64,000 nucleotides of DNA from an uncultured Dehalococcoidia bacterium (GTDB lineage Bacteria > Chloroflexota > Dehalococcoidia > Lucifugimonadales > G958296245): assembly GCA_958296245.1 (NCBI GenBank), contig OY282458.1, positions 682,001-746,000 on the forward strand, in the 5' to 3' direction. A program made the translations under genes and the position numbers. The notes beneath the pieces were generated by a model. It saw only the letters and a list, made by a program, of their open reading frames with translations, was not told the origin of the DNA and did no database searches. Shown piece by piece: positions 25,655 through 34,847 of this stretch (position 1 is the first letter of the stretch; each line of letters begins with the position of its first letter).

Positions 25655-28600
25655 GTGAACAAGTCGTTGAAGTTTCTAGCTATAGGATTGGCGCTGGCAG
25701 TGCTGCTGGTGTCGCAAGTCGGCGTCAACCGCACGGACACGGCGGAAGCGGCGGCGGTGAATCTCGATGATGAGATGGTGGAGTTCACCGACGACGCTGG
25801 CGAGGAGAAGGACTTCTTCAAGTCCGGTGACACAGTCCACTTCTTCCTCAAGGACGACAGTCTGGCCTTGCCTACCAGCAACCAAAGGACGACTGTGGAG
25901 TGGAAGGTCACTGATGACGTTCCAAACGACCCGCGGACGACCTTTAACTTGTTCAACGGATCAGTCGGGGACAATTCGGATATTGATGGCACAACCTTCA
26001 GCAGTACGAGCACGAAGTACGCCAATTACGCTCCCTTGAACACGGCGGATCCCCCTGTCAGAGACGCGTCGCTGACGCCCTTGGTGGGCAGTCCCACGGT
26101 CACGACAGTGGAGAGAGACGCGAATGGGAACGATGTGGGGACGGAGAGAGAACTCACCGTCGTAGGCTTGTCCCGTAATGCGGGTACCTTCGAACTCTTG
26201 GACCAGGTGGAACACGACCGCGACGGGAGCACCGCCACAGACACAATTCTCAAGGTCGTGTTCGAGTACGAGGTCGCGGACGTGTTCATGGCCAAACACA
26301 CTGGGACGCCGGCCAGGACTGAAAACCGCGCCAAGGTCACCAGCAGCTCGGATGGAGTTGGCGACTGGGTGACGATCAGAGAGGTCGCGGACGAAGGCAG
26401 CATGGACCCCGCCTCCAGGAGCCACATCTACTACGGCTCCATCGTGCTGTCCGACGACTCCGTCGCAAGCGCCACTAGCAGCGGCCACGTCTGGGTGCGG
26501 GACGGCGATACGCTGACCGTCACCTTTTACGAGGACGATCACGTCACCGTGATCGACAGCGACGAAGCCACAATCGACGACGAGGACCCGGGCATCACCG
26601 GCTTCGACCCCGCAAACAATGCGAAGCTGGACGACACGGCGCCCCCCGTAAGCTTCACGATGAGCGACGACGGCGCCGGGTTCGACACGAAGGAGTTCAC
26701 GGACAACGTCGACCTCTTGGTGGTGAACGGTATTAGCGCGTGCCTGATCGACGACGAGGAGCTGACTGCCACGAGCCTGACTCAGCCCGAGGTCGAAGTC
26801 CTGTTCCGGACCAGCCGTAATTGGGGCACACAGGGCGTCGGCCCGTGTGCGGCGCCGGGTGACGCGGCTGCCGTGACTGCTCTTACAACGAGCGCCGGAT
26901 TGGTGGATGACGACGGCGACAGCACGGTGAATTTCGTGGCCGCCCCCGGCTTCCTCAATGTGAACACGACTGCTCTGGGCGCCAACAATCATGGGATGGC
27001 CTTCGATATAATTGCCGTCTCCGAGGACGGCGCCGGCAATACCGGTATGGCCAAGGTGACGGTCACGATCGACACCGAGGACCCCGGGATCGACCAGAAC
27101 GACAGTCAGACCGGCTTGACTTGGGACACGGCCAAGAATAAAGAGGCGAACAGCAGGGCCGCCATCAGGGTTGCCTTCACCGAGTCGCTGCGGCCCGACA
27201 CCGTGGACGTTGAAGACTTCACGGTCGAGAACCCCGACATGACGATCGCATCGGTGATAGTCGGCGGAGTCAACACCGAGGATGACAATCGCAAGGATGA
27301 GTACGTCTACCTGGTGTTGGCCGGAGACCTCGCGTCCGACGCCCGTCCGCGCGTCGAGCTGGACGGCTCGATAAGGGACGTGGCGGGGAACGAGCTCAAG
27401 AAGGCGAGCATCGCCAGGGTCGCGGACAAAATTAAGCCTAAGGTGACGGTTGACGACTTCTCTGCCCAGCTTCTGCCCGATAAGGGAGAGTCGACGATCA
27501 CGTTCAGCGCGGATGAGAACATGGGGTCCACGGCCTCGGCCATTCGCCAAGAGTGCACGTGCCTGGTGATCACGGGCGGCGGCGGCGAAGAGATCATAGG
27601 CGACGACAATGACGGCGTGGATAAAGGCGCCGTGTCGCTGCCCACCCCGTCCACCGGTAGGCACACGTTCAAGCAGTCGTCGGGCAGTAGGGCCACGGGC
27701 ATATACGGCGTGCTGGTGCAGGCCAGCGACAGCCAGGCAAACGTGACGCAGGCCGGCGCTGTGAAGGTCACGAACGAGGAAGTGGCGGTGAAGGCTGCCG
27801 ACGTGACGGGCATCACCCAGGCTATCCCTGCTGATGAAGATGCTGGTACTGCTGCTGTTCCTGCTGAGTTGACCGTGACGCTGAAGCTCAAGAATTGGCC
27901 TCTGACCGACTCCGACACCGACGAATCGTTGGCTGATGAGGTCGAGGTGAGGACCAGCACCGGCACCGCCGCGGTTGCAGGCGTGACGGTGACGACCGTG
28001 GACTGGGAAGACGGCACGGTGACCCTGAAGGTGGTGGGCACCGGGCTGGATAGTACGCTTCTGAATAGTGCGAAGACTGCTAGTAAGGACGGCACGGTCT
28101 ACGTCACCTACTCCTACGTGCACGCCGACCAGGTGATACAGGTGGACAAGGATGCGCCGGGGGTGGAGTTCTTCCCGCGAGGGGACACCCAGGAGGCCAG
28201 GCCGTTCGTCCGCATCCAGTTCAATGACGCTGAGTACGCGGGAGACACGCACACGACGGTCACGGTGACGTCGGCGACGCTGACCGATCCTGACGGCAAC
28301 GAGACGGTGCTGGTTGACGAGGACATGAACCTGCTGAGCACGAGCGACAACAAGCTGTTCAGCTACCTGCCTCCGTCGGACCTGGCGCTTGGCGAGTACA
28401 CGATAGCCGCCGTGGGTAGGGACGCCGCCGGCAATGCGACGGAAGAGATGTCCGGCAAGTTCAAGGTGATAGCGCGGCCCAAGGTGACGATCCCGCTGAC
28501 GCTGGGTTGGAACCTGATAGCGCTGCCCGCGACCCCGACGGACATGAGCATCGATACGGTTATAGACGTTGCGGCGGTTGAGACGGTGCTGACCTACGAC

Positions 28601-29011
28601 CCGACGGTCGAGGGCGGCTGGCAGGCTGCGGTGCGCGTGAACGGCTCGTTCGAGGGTGCGCTGACCATGATCGACGCGACGAAGGCGTACCTGGTCTACA
28701 CGACCAGCGAGCAAGACCTGAAGGTGGACATACCGGGATTGATGCGGGGATCCCTGCCTCCGGCGGTACAGCTATACGCCGGTTGGAACCTGGTCCCCTC
28801 GTCCAGCCTGGACCCCGCCTTCCCGGCGCGCGACGTGGACGCTTACTTCAGCGGGCTGGAATGGACGAGAGGCTACTACTACGACAGCGACGGCCGACTC
28901 ACGGGATTCACGCCGGGGACAGGCGCTGGGGCCACCAGCGATGACACCCTGGTTGTGAAGGGCAGAGGGTTCTTCCTCTACCTGACTGAGGACGGCACGC
29001 TGGTACCGTAG
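25655..29011 (+). CDS. Large acidic secreted protein, S-layer-like
   Basis: The 1118-residue product starts at a GTG with AGGGGG upstream. It has a signal peptide (KSLKFLAIGLALAVLLVSQVG, cleavage likely near TAEAA). The mature part is Asp/Thr/Val-rich and strongly acidic, with repeated Ig-like or cadherin-like beta-sandwich signatures (DDTAPPVSFTMSDDGAGFD, VTVTIDTEDPGID, DKDAPGVEF, AVGRDAAGNATEE). The C-terminus has two similar halves beginning LGWNLIALPATP and AGWNLVPSSSLDP. I see no sortase, TM or SLH anchor. High expression is suggested by tandem promoters and a strong terminator. A surface-layer role is inference; a large adhesin is the alternative. Confidence 0.85.
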   Translation: MNKSLKFLAIGLALAVLLVSQVGVNRTDTAEAAAVNLDDEMVEFTDDAGEEKDFFKSGDTVHFFLKDDSLALPTSNQRTTVEWKVTDDVPNDPRTTFNLFNGSVGDNSDIDGTTFSSTSTKYANYAPLNTADPPVRDASLTPLVGSPTVTTVERDANGNDVGTERELTVVGLSRNAGTFELLDQVEHDRDGSTATDTILKVVFEYEVADVFMAKHTGTPARTENRAKVTSSSDGVGDWVTIREVADEGSMDPASRSHIYYGSIVLSDDSVASATSSGHVWVRDGDTLTVTFYEDDHVTVIDSDEATIDDEDPGITGFDPANNAKLDDTAPPVSFTMSDDGAGFDTKEFTDNVDLLVVNGISACLIDDEELTATSLTQPEVEVLFRTSRNWGTQGVGPCAAPGDAAAVTALTTSAGLVDDDGDSTVNFVAAPGFLNVNTTALGANNHGMAFDIIAVSEDGAGNTGMAKVTVTIDTEDPGIDQNDSQTGLTWDTAKNKEANSRAAIRVAFTESLRPDTVDVEDFTVENPDMTIASVIVGGVNTEDDNRKDEYVYLVLAGDLASDARPRVELDGSIRDVAGNELKKASIARVADKIKPKVTVDDFSAQLLPDKGESTITFSADENMGSTASAIRQECTCLVITGGGGEEIIGDDNDGVDKGAVSLPTPSTGRHTFKQSSGSRATGIYGVLVQASDSQANVTQAGAVKVTNEEVAVKAADVTGITQAIPADEDAGTAAVPAELTVTLKLKNWPLTDSDTDESLADEVEVRTSTGTAAVAGVTVTTVDWEDGTVTLKVVGTGLDSTLLNSAKTASKDGTVYVTYSYVHADQVIQVDKDAPGVEFFPRGDTQEARPFVRIQFNDAEYAGDTHTTVTVTSATLTDPDGNETVLVDEDMNLLSTSDNKLFSYLPPSDLALGEYTIAAVGRDAAGNATEEMSGKFKVIARPKVTIPLTLGWNLIALPATPTDMSIDTVIDVAAVETVLTYDPTVEGGWQAAVRVNGSFEGALTMIDATKAYLVYTTSEQDLKVDIPGLMRGSLPPAVQLYAGWNLVPSSSLDPAFPARDVDAYFSGLEWTRGYYYDSDGRLTGFTPGTGAGATSDDTLVVKGRGFFLYLTEDGTLVP

Positions 29012-29043
29012 AGCCAGCCCCAACCGGATTGCGGCAATGAGTA

Positions 29044-29083
29044 GAAGGCCCCCCTCCCCAACACGGGGAGGGGGGCCTTCTTT
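29044..29083 (+). terminator. Strong Rho-independent terminator
   Basis: A 16-bp GC-rich stem (29044-29059 with 29065-29080) has a five-base loop and is followed by TTT. It ends the surface-protein transcript. Confidence 0.9.
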
Positions 29084-29198
29084 AGTGAGCGGTGGTCAGT
29101 GGCCGGTAGCCAGCGGGGCCCTGGGAGCGCGGGCGTCTCGCCCGCCCGGCCTCCGACGGTATGCTAGAGTCACCGTGGTATCATTCAAGGAGCTTGGA

Positions 29199-29342
29199 AT
29201 GACCACTCAGCCTAAGCGCGATAGAGGCCGTCCACCCCGGCCAGAGCCGGAGCCCATACAGGACAAGCCGGAGAACATCATAGCCGCCGTTGTGCGGACC
29301 CGGCCCAAGCCGGAGCGCGACCGCATCATGAATGGAGGCTAG
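29199..29342 (+). CDS. Small basic protein upstream of aspartic protease
   Basis: The 47-residue product (MTTQPKRDRGRPPRPEPEP...) has an AAGGAG ribosome site seven bases before ATG 29199. It is rich in Arg, Lys and Pro, with no fold visible. Its stop is three bases from the GTG start of the next gene, so the two are almost certainly co-translated. It might be a partner, antitoxin-like or targeting peptide for the protease; this is speculative. Confidence 0.55.
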   Translation: MTTQPKRDRGRPPRPEPEPIQDKPENIIAAVVRTRPKPERDRIMNGG

Positions 29343-29345
29343 CCC

Positions 29346-29699
29346 GTGGGTACGTTCAAGGCGCGTATCGGAGTCAGCGACGGGAACGGCGGGCCTACTG
29401 AATGGGTAGAGGCGCTTGTAGATACCGGCGCAACGTGGACGGTCCTACCGCACTCTATGTTAGAACGCATAGGGATATACCCTGACACCAAAATGACGTT
29501 CACCTATGCTGATGGCCGGGAGGTCCTATTGCCAGTGGGGGAGGCCCGCTTAACCGTAGAGGGCAAGGCAACCTTCAACCCTGTAGTCTTCGGAGAGGAA
29601 AAGCGGTATCTCTTAGGCGCTACGTCTCTACAGGTATTCGGGCTGATTGCTGACACTACAAATCACCGGCTCACGCCCGCGCCGGTTCTACTCCTCTAG
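29346..29699 (+). CDS. Retropepsin-like aspartic protease (clan AA)
   Basis: The 117-residue product is a single-domain retroviral-type protease: EWVEALVDTGATWTVLPHSMLERIG carries the DTG catalytic triplet in its usual context, followed by the flap region and the second conserved segment RYLLGATSLQVFGLIAD (the LLG-type motif). It should act as a dimer. The GTG start has GGAGG from the end of the upstream small gene. It has no signal peptide. Substrate unknown; such small proteins are common in Chloroflexota and Cyanobacteria, often next to small ORFs. Confidence 0.82.
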   Translation: MGTFKARIGVSDGNGGPTEWVEALVDTGATWTVLPHSMLERIGIYPDTKMTFTYADGREVLLPVGEARLTVEGKATFNPVVFGEEKRYLLGATSLQVFGLIADTTNHRLTPAPVLLL

Positions 29700-30084
29700 C
29701 CTCTCCCTTCCTCGTCTCCCACCCTATCACCCCCCGGGGTAAGCACGTATATAATTCCCTTACCAAAGGTGCGGGCGAGACGCCCGCGCTCCCAGGAGGC
29801 GCCAGGGGCGGGCGAGGATCAAAGACATCTGCTTCCATCGGGGCTAGGCCAGTCGAAGAGGACCTCATGAAGAAGGTTGTTGGCAGACACCCGCAGTCAT
29901 TGAACAAGAATGCAGCAGTATTGACAATATCCATAGATCAAGATATTCTAACCTTAGTAGGGAATTGGTGCGTTGCCTGATTCGCAACCCCGAGGATCGC
30001 CAAGAGCGGAGTCTTGTGTTCCCAACGGGTTCCAGCTTCGCCACTAGCATCGCCGATTCCCTCAATAGCTAAGAACGAAGAGGT
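29700..30084. other. Intergenic region with decayed dispersed repeat
   Basis: At 29770-29880 there is a REP-like GCGGGCGAGACGCCCGCGCT followed by a block GATCAAAGACATCTGCTTCC...GACCTCATGAAG that matches the right part of the MITE-like elements at 50858 and 62955, but without the terminal inverted repeat. The rest shows no convincing gene. A hairpin with a T-run (GAAGAGG...CCTCTTCGCTTTTT, 30078-30115) lies at the end of the DUF3800 gene and may terminate plus-strand transcription. Confidence 0.6.
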
Positions 30085-30831
30085 TCAGACCGGTGTCTGG
30101 GCCTCTTCGCTTTTTAGATCCTCGAACCTGAAGCCCCGCCTCGGAACCTCTTCATCCAGTGAGTTGCTGCGCCATTCCAGCTCGCGCACGCGGTCGCATA
30201 TACGTTTGATGTCGGTGCGGCCCTGGTTCTGCTGGGCGAGTGCGTAAGCAACCAGATCAGCCAACTGTATCCCTAGAGTTGCCTTCGAACTCACGAAGAA
30301 CGGCGTTTCGACGATATAGGACAGCTGACGCCCGGATGGGCTCCCGTAGAGAAAATTCCCGAAGGCCAGTGCTCTTGCGGTATCCGTACGTTCGTCCTGT
30401 GAGTCCAAGGCGACGATAGCCATATCGTCTTGGTGTTCCTCGGACATCATGGCGTTCACCCTCTCCAAGAGGCGACTGTATGCTCGGTATACAATCGGCT
30501 CTGTCAGTTCCTCAGAGAAAGTCATCGTGTCTAAGTTCCTCAGTCCCACGGCGAATGCCCTGACCTCGTTCAGCTTGCAAAGACTTAGCAACTCCTCACA
30601 GAACTCCCGCTTCTTCGGGCTGCTGGTCACAGCGTTCTTGTTCAGGAGGAGCCGACCCTTGATCTCGAACTGGTAGGGTTCTGAGGCCTCCCAAAACTTA
30701 CGCTCCAATTGGAAGACCTCCCGAAAGAATTCTTTGCTCCGGCTGGGATGTATGGCGATAGCGCCCCACACTGTGAACCCACTTGGATCTTTCGGGCGCG
30801 GCCATTCAGATTCATCGACGAAAACCAACAC
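30085..30831 (-). CDS. DUF3800 domain protein
   Basis: The 248-residue product starts with VLVFVDESEWPRP, the DUF3800 N-terminal motif (VDESG-like), and ends with TLGIQLADLVAYALAQ, the QxADLxA motif. The two acidic motifs suggest a nuclease-like (RNase H-fold) active site, but function is not established. I chose GTG 30831 because GGAGG lies eight bases upstream and the domain begins there; an upstream TTG at 30966 would add 45 unconserved-looking residues. The gene is solitary and flanked on both sides by repeat debris, consistent with accessory DNA. Confidence 0.8.
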   Translation of the reverse strand: MLVFVDESEWPRPKDPSGFTVWGAIAIHPSRSKEFFREVFQLERKFWEASEPYQFEIKGRLLLNKNAVTSSPKKREFCEELLSLCKLNEVRAFAVGLRNLDTMTFSEELTEPIVYRAYSRLLERVNAMMSEEHQDDMAIVALDSQDERTDTARALAFGNFLYGSPSGRQLSYIVETPFFVSSKATLGIQLADLVAYALAQQNQGRTDIKRICDRVRELEWRSNSLDEEVPRRGFRFEDLKSEEAQTPV

Positions 30832-31152
30832 GGCTGAACCTCCAGGGAAGAGTAATCTCCCTGAGGCTAACACATCCCCTCTCCAGAGGTTGGGGCCTGC
30901 CCTCTCTTGTTTCCGCCACTTTCCCTCCCAATTTTGGACGCCCTCTAATCCCGCAAAATCCCGCAAATTCTGCCCTCGATACAGGCGAACTTTGTCCCTG
31001 ATTTAGTTAGGCGGTGTCGTTTCATTTAGACGGTGCGGAGGGCGGGGATCAAAGACGTCTGCCTCCTCCGGCCTTGAGTTTGCCGGCTTTAACCCTCGTG
31101 TGCTACACTTCCAGGGAATTGCTAGGGAACGTTGGGCAGAATGCGAGGCGAG

Positions 31153-31416
31153 ATGCAGTTGAACGGTACCCAGTCGATAATCGAGGAGTTCCGCATGCGG
31201 GACGGCGATACCGGCTCCACCGAGGTGCAGGTGGCGGTCATGACGAGCCGGATAAAGGGACTCACAGAGCATTTGAGGTACCACCACCACGACGAATCCA
31301 CCCGGCGCGGCCTTCTCGGCCTGGTCGGGAAGCGGCGTCGGCTGCTCCGATATCTCAATCGCAGAGACGTGGGCCGTTACAGGACCCTCGTCGCCAAACT
31401 TGGACTGAGAAGATAG
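31153..31416 (+). CDS. rpsO: 30S ribosomal protein S15
   Basis: The 87-residue product is S15, a primary 16S rRNA binder: [71 protein letters not shown] is the full signature. ATG 31153 gives the standard length with GAGG just upstream; ATG 31141 is also in frame. It precedes pnp, the classical rpsO-pnp arrangement. Confidence 0.96.
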   Translation: MQLNGTQSIIEEFRMRDGDTGSTEVQVAVMTSRIKGLTEHLRYHHHDESTRRGLLGLVGKRRRLLRYLNRRDVGRYRTLVAKLGLRR

Positions 31417-31441
31417 TCCCGCCCCTCGGGACTATCTTTTT
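31410..31441 (+). terminator. Terminator/attenuator between rpsO and pnp
   Basis: AAGATAGTCCCG (31410-31421) pairs with CGGGACTATCTT (31427-31438) across a five-base loop, then TTTT. The rpsO stop codon lies inside the stem. It would reduce or process read-through into pnp. Confidence 0.85.
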
Positions 31442-31483
31442 GCCCAGGCTTCCCTCATAGCCCCAGGAGGTCTTAGATACCAC

Positions 31484-33787
31484 ATGCCATCCATCTTTCA
31501 GACGCAAATAGGCTCCCAGACCCTGACGATCGAGACGGGCCGCCTCGCCAAGCTGGCGAACGGCTCCGTCCTCGTCACCTATGGGGAATCGGTCGTACTC
31601 GTCACCGCGACGATGAGCAAGCCCAGGGAGGGTATAGACTTCTTCCCGCTCACCGTCGACTTTGAAGATCGCCTCTACGCAAGGGGCAAGATCCCCGGAA
31701 GCTTCTTCCGCAGGGAGGGGCGGCCCAGCACCGACGCCGTTCTCATCGACCGGCTGACCGACCGTCCCGTTCGACCCCTCTTTCCGAAGGGGTTCCGAAA
31801 CGAGGTCCAGATCATCGCGACGCCGCTATCGGCGGATATGGAAAACCCGTTGGACATCCTCTCGGTGGCGGGGGCCTCGGCGGCCCTGTCCGTCTCGGAC
31901 ATACCCTTCGGCGGCCCCCTGGGGATAACCCGCGTCGGGTACGTTGACGGCGAGTTCGTCATCAACCCCACCTACCAGCAGTCGGCCCAGAGCCGCCTCG
32001 ATCTGGTCGTGGCGGGCACCCGTGACGGTGTGCTGATGATGGAGGCCGGCGCCTTCGAGCTGCCCGAGGAGGTGGTCATCGACGCCATCAAGTTGGCGCA
32101 GGAGACCAATCTCAAGGTCGTAGACCTTCAGGACCAGCTCGTCAGGGAAACCGGCAAGGCGAAGGTGAAGTTCCACGCGCCGGAGCCGCCCGCAGGGGTG
32201 GGCGCCGAGGTGGACGCCCTGCTAAACGGCCGGCTCTCCCATGCCTTCGAGCCCGGTATAGGCAAGACGGAACAGTCGAGCCGGCTGGGCGGCCTGAAGA
32301 GAGACCTCGTAAGAGATCTCGGGGAGCGGTTCGAAGAAGGCGACGTCGAGGAGGCGTTCGAGGCCGCCGTTGCGGCGGAGTTCCGCAGGCGCGTTCTCGA
32401 AACGGGGCAGCGCCCCGACGGGCGCGGCCTGAAAGAGATAAGGCCGCTGGACTGCGAGGTTGGGTTGCTGCCCAGGACCCACGGCAGCGGCCTGTTCCAG
32501 CGGGGAGAGACGCAGATACTCGGCCTGGCGACCCTTGGCTCGGTGGGCGACGCGCAGAAGATCGACACGCTCAGCCCCGACGAGTCCAGACGCTTCCTGC
32601 TGCACTACAACTTCCCGCCGTTCAGCACCGGAGAGACGCGGCGCGTGGGTTCCCCGGGCCGCCGCGACATCGGCCACGGCGCCCTCGCGGAGAAGGCGTT
32701 GCTTCCCGTGATACCGAGCGAGGAGGATTTCCCGTACACGATACGGGTTGTCGCCGAGGCCCTCGGCTCCAACGGGAGCACCTCTATGGGCAGCGCCTGC
32801 GCAGGCACGCTGGCGCTCATGGATGCCGGGGTGCCCATCAAGAGGCCTGTGGCGGGCATATCCGTCGGCCTGGTGACGGGCGAGGATGGGCGGTTCGAGA
32901 CGCTGACGGACATCCAGGGTATGGAAGACCATATCGGGGACATGGATTTCAAGGTGGCGGGCACGACGGAGGGCGTAACGGCCATCCAGCTTGATATCAA
33001 GGTGCAGAATATCGGCTTCGAGGTGGTCGAGCAGGCCTTGGCCCAAGCCAAGGAAGCCCGTATGACCATCTTGGACCGCATGGCACAGACGATATCCAGC
33101 CCGCGTTCCGACGTGAGCGACCACGCGCCCAGGCTGACCCGCATATCCGTCCCCGTGGACAAGATCGGCGCGGTCATCGGCCCCGGAGGCAAGACGATAC
33201 GGGGCATCGTGGAGGAGACTAAGGCCACGGTGGACGTGCAGGATGACGGTACGGTGTTCATCGGCTCTAGCGACCGTGAGGCGGCCCAGAAGGCCATAGA
33301 CATGGTCGAGGCGCTGACCAAGGAGGCAAAGAAGGGGGAGATCTACACGGGCAAGGTGGTCCGCATCCTCGACTTCGGCGCCTTCGTCGAGATCCTGCCG
33401 GGCAAGGACGGGATGGTCCACATCAGCGAGTTGGCCGATTACCGGGTCCCCAGTGTGGAGGACGTGGTGCAGCTGGGCGAAGAGATAACGGTGATGGTCA
33501 AGGACGTCGACCCCGTGACGGGGAAGGTCGCGCTCTCGCGGCGCGCCCTGCTGGCGGACGACGGGTCGGACGACGGCGGCGAGCCGAGGCCGTCCGGGCC
33601 TCCGCCGGCCGGAAGGTCGGACGAGCGGCCGCCGCGCCACGGCAACGGCAGGCCCCGGGGCGAAGGCCGCCCAGGCGGCGGTAGACCCCGAGGCGAGGGC
33701 CGCCCAGGCGGCGGCAGACCCCGACAGGGCGGCGGCGGAAGGGGCGGCTACAGGTCGGACCGAGGCCCCAGATCGGACAGGCGGTAG
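31484..33787 (+). CDS. pnp: Polyribonucleotide nucleotidyltransferase (PNPase)
   Basis: The 767-residue product degrades RNA 3'->5' phosphorolytically and can add tails. Domains: two RNase PH folds (VLVTATMSKPREGIDFFPLTVDFEDRLYA and the second with RTHGSGLFQRGETQIL, GSNGSTSMGSACAGTLALMDAGVPI), a helical linker, a KH domain (DKIGAVIGPGGKTIRGIVEE), and an S1 domain (GEIYTGKVVRILDFGAFVEILPGKDGMVHISEL). The C-terminal tail is a Gly/Arg-rich repeat (RPRGEGRPGGG), longer than in most PNPases and likely RNA-binding. AGGAGG precedes the start. Confidence 0.98.
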   Translation: MPSIFQTQIGSQTLTIETGRLAKLANGSVLVTYGESVVLVTATMSKPREGIDFFPLTVDFEDRLYARGKIPGSFFRREGRPSTDAVLIDRLTDRPVRPLFPKGFRNEVQIIATPLSADMENPLDILSVAGASAALSVSDIPFGGPLGITRVGYVDGEFVINPTYQQSAQSRLDLVVAGTRDGVLMMEAGAFELPEEVVIDAIKLAQETNLKVVDLQDQLVRETGKAKVKFHAPEPPAGVGAEVDALLNGRLSHAFEPGIGKTEQSSRLGGLKRDLVRDLGERFEEGDVEEAFEAAVAAEFRRRVLETGQRPDGRGLKEIRPLDCEVGLLPRTHGSGLFQRGETQILGLATLGSVGDAQKIDTLSPDESRRFLLHYNFPPFSTGETRRVGSPGRRDIGHGALAEKALLPVIPSEEDFPYTIRVVAEALGSNGSTSMGSACAGTLALMDAGVPIKRPVAGISVGLVTGEDGRFETLTDIQGMEDHIGDMDFKVAGTTEGVTAIQLDIKVQNIGFEVVEQALAQAKEARMTILDRMAQTISSPRSDVSDHAPRLTRISVPVDKIGAVIGPGGKTIRGIVEETKATVDVQDDGTVFIGSSDREAAQKAIDMVEALTKEAKKGEIYTGKVVRILDFGAFVEILPGKDGMVHISELADYRVPSVEDVVQLGEEITVMVKDVDPVTGKVALSRRALLADDGSDDGGEPRPSGPPPAGRSDERPPRHGNGRPRGEGRPGGGRPRGEGRPGGGRPRQGGGGRGGYRSDRGPRSDRR

Positions 33788-33817
33788 CAAGCAGGCCCCG
33801 CCGCGCACCCCTTGGCC

Positions 33818-33968
33818 GTGGGTCTGAGGGGCGCCCCCCAGATATAATTGAAGCCACTTCCTGAGCAGGAAGTGGCTTCCGTGTTGTGTAGAGGAGCGCC
33901 GCCGCTCTGCCGGGAGTCTGTGGGCGCCCTTCGGATATAATTGAAGCTGCGGAAGGTTCTTCCGCAGC
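33818..33968 (+). repeat. Duplicated ATATAATTGAAGC-hairpin element
   Basis: Two copies of a short element (about 33818-33879 and 33915-33968) share the frame GTCTGxGGGCGCCC then GATATAATTGAAGC, each followed by a perfect hairpin. The hairpins differ in sequence (CCACTTCCT/AGGAAGTGG and TGCGGAAG/CTTCCGCA), so pairing is kept while bases change. TATAAT is present in both (33843, 33936) but no -35 is evident. They lie between pnp and dapB and may be processed leader or terminator hairpins. Confidence 0.65.
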
Positions 33969-33996
33969 CTGCTAAATACCTACGGAGGCGTCAACT

Positions 33997-34788
33997 ATGT
34001 CCTCGATCAACGTGGTTGTGAACGGCGTCAACGGGCGGATGGGGCAGGAGGTGCTCCGCGCAGTGTGCAGGGAGCCGGACATGCTGCCGGTGGGCGGGGC
34101 CGACCTCCGGGCGGACGTCGCGTCGGCGGCGCTGCCCGACGGCTCCGGGTCCATCCCCGTCTCGTCCTCGCTGCTGGACGTGCTCGGAGATGCGCGGGTC
34201 GTGGTCGACTTCACCAACGCGGAGGGCGCGATGGACGCCATCCGAACCGCCGCGCCCAGAGGGGTTAACGTGGTTGTGGGGTCTACGGGCATCCCCGCCG
34301 CCGGATACGAGGAGGCGGAGGACCTGGCGCGCCGCCACGGGGTCGGCGTCTTCATAGCGCCCAACTTTGCCCTGGGCGCCGTCCTGATGGCCCACCTCGC
34401 CCGCGTGGCAGCCCCGTACTTCGACTATGCGGACCTGACCGAACTGCACCACGAGGCGAAGATCGACGCTCCTTCAGGCACCGCGCTCGCCATCGCCAAG
34501 GCGGCGGCGGAAGGCAGGGGAAGGGATTTCACGGCCCCCAAGGCGGAGAAGGAGATCATCCCGGGCACCCGCGGGGGGGAGTCCCAAGGCGTGGTGATCC
34601 ACAGCGCCCGGATGCCCGGCCTGACGGCGCATCACCAGTTGGTGTTGGGCGCGCTGGGCCAGACCCTCACCATCCGCCACGATTCCATAAACCGCGAAAG
34701 CTTCATGCCCGGGGTAGCCATGGCCGTCCGACACGCGGCGGCCAACCCGGGCCTGACAGTCGGCCTGGACAAGATCATGGGCCTGTAG
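33997..34788 (+). CDS. dapB: 4-hydroxy-tetrahydrodipicolinate reductase
   Basis: The product reduces the DapA product in the lysine/diaminopimelate pathway. The Rossmann start is VVVNGVNGRMGQEVLRAV; the central ALMAHLARVAAPYFDYADLTELHHEAKIDAPSGTAL carries the active-site HHxxKxDAPSGTA motif, followed by RGGESQGVVIHSARMPGLTAHHQLVLGALGQTLTIRHDS. Length 263 is normal. GGAGG lies nine bases before the ATG. First gene of dapB-asd-dapA. Confidence 0.97.
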   Translation: MSSINVVVNGVNGRMGQEVLRAVCREPDMLPVGGADLRADVASAALPDGSGSIPVSSSLLDVLGDARVVVDFTNAEGAMDAIRTAAPRGVNVVVGSTGIPAAGYEEAEDLARRHGVGVFIAPNFALGAVLMAHLARVAAPYFDYADLTELHHEAKIDAPSGTALAIAKAAAEGRGRDFTAPKAEKEIIPGTRGGESQGVVIHSARMPGLTAHHQLVLGALGQTLTIRHDSINRESFMPGVAMAVRHAAANPGLTVGLDKIMGL

Positions 34789-34847
34789 TCGTTGCCGTCG
34801 TTCCTGAAGTGGTATCATCCCTCAATCCCACTGCAAGCGGGGGCGAA

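Noticed and set aside
25961-28714. 917-residue minus-strand open frame opposite the surface-protein gene
   Set aside because: It has no ribosome site or domain. It lies wholly inside a strong secreted-protein gene with its own promoters and terminator.
32222-33808. 528-residue minus-strand frame opposite pnp
   Set aside because: It is antisense to a certain PNPase; His/Arg-rich composition reflects GC-rich codons read backwards.
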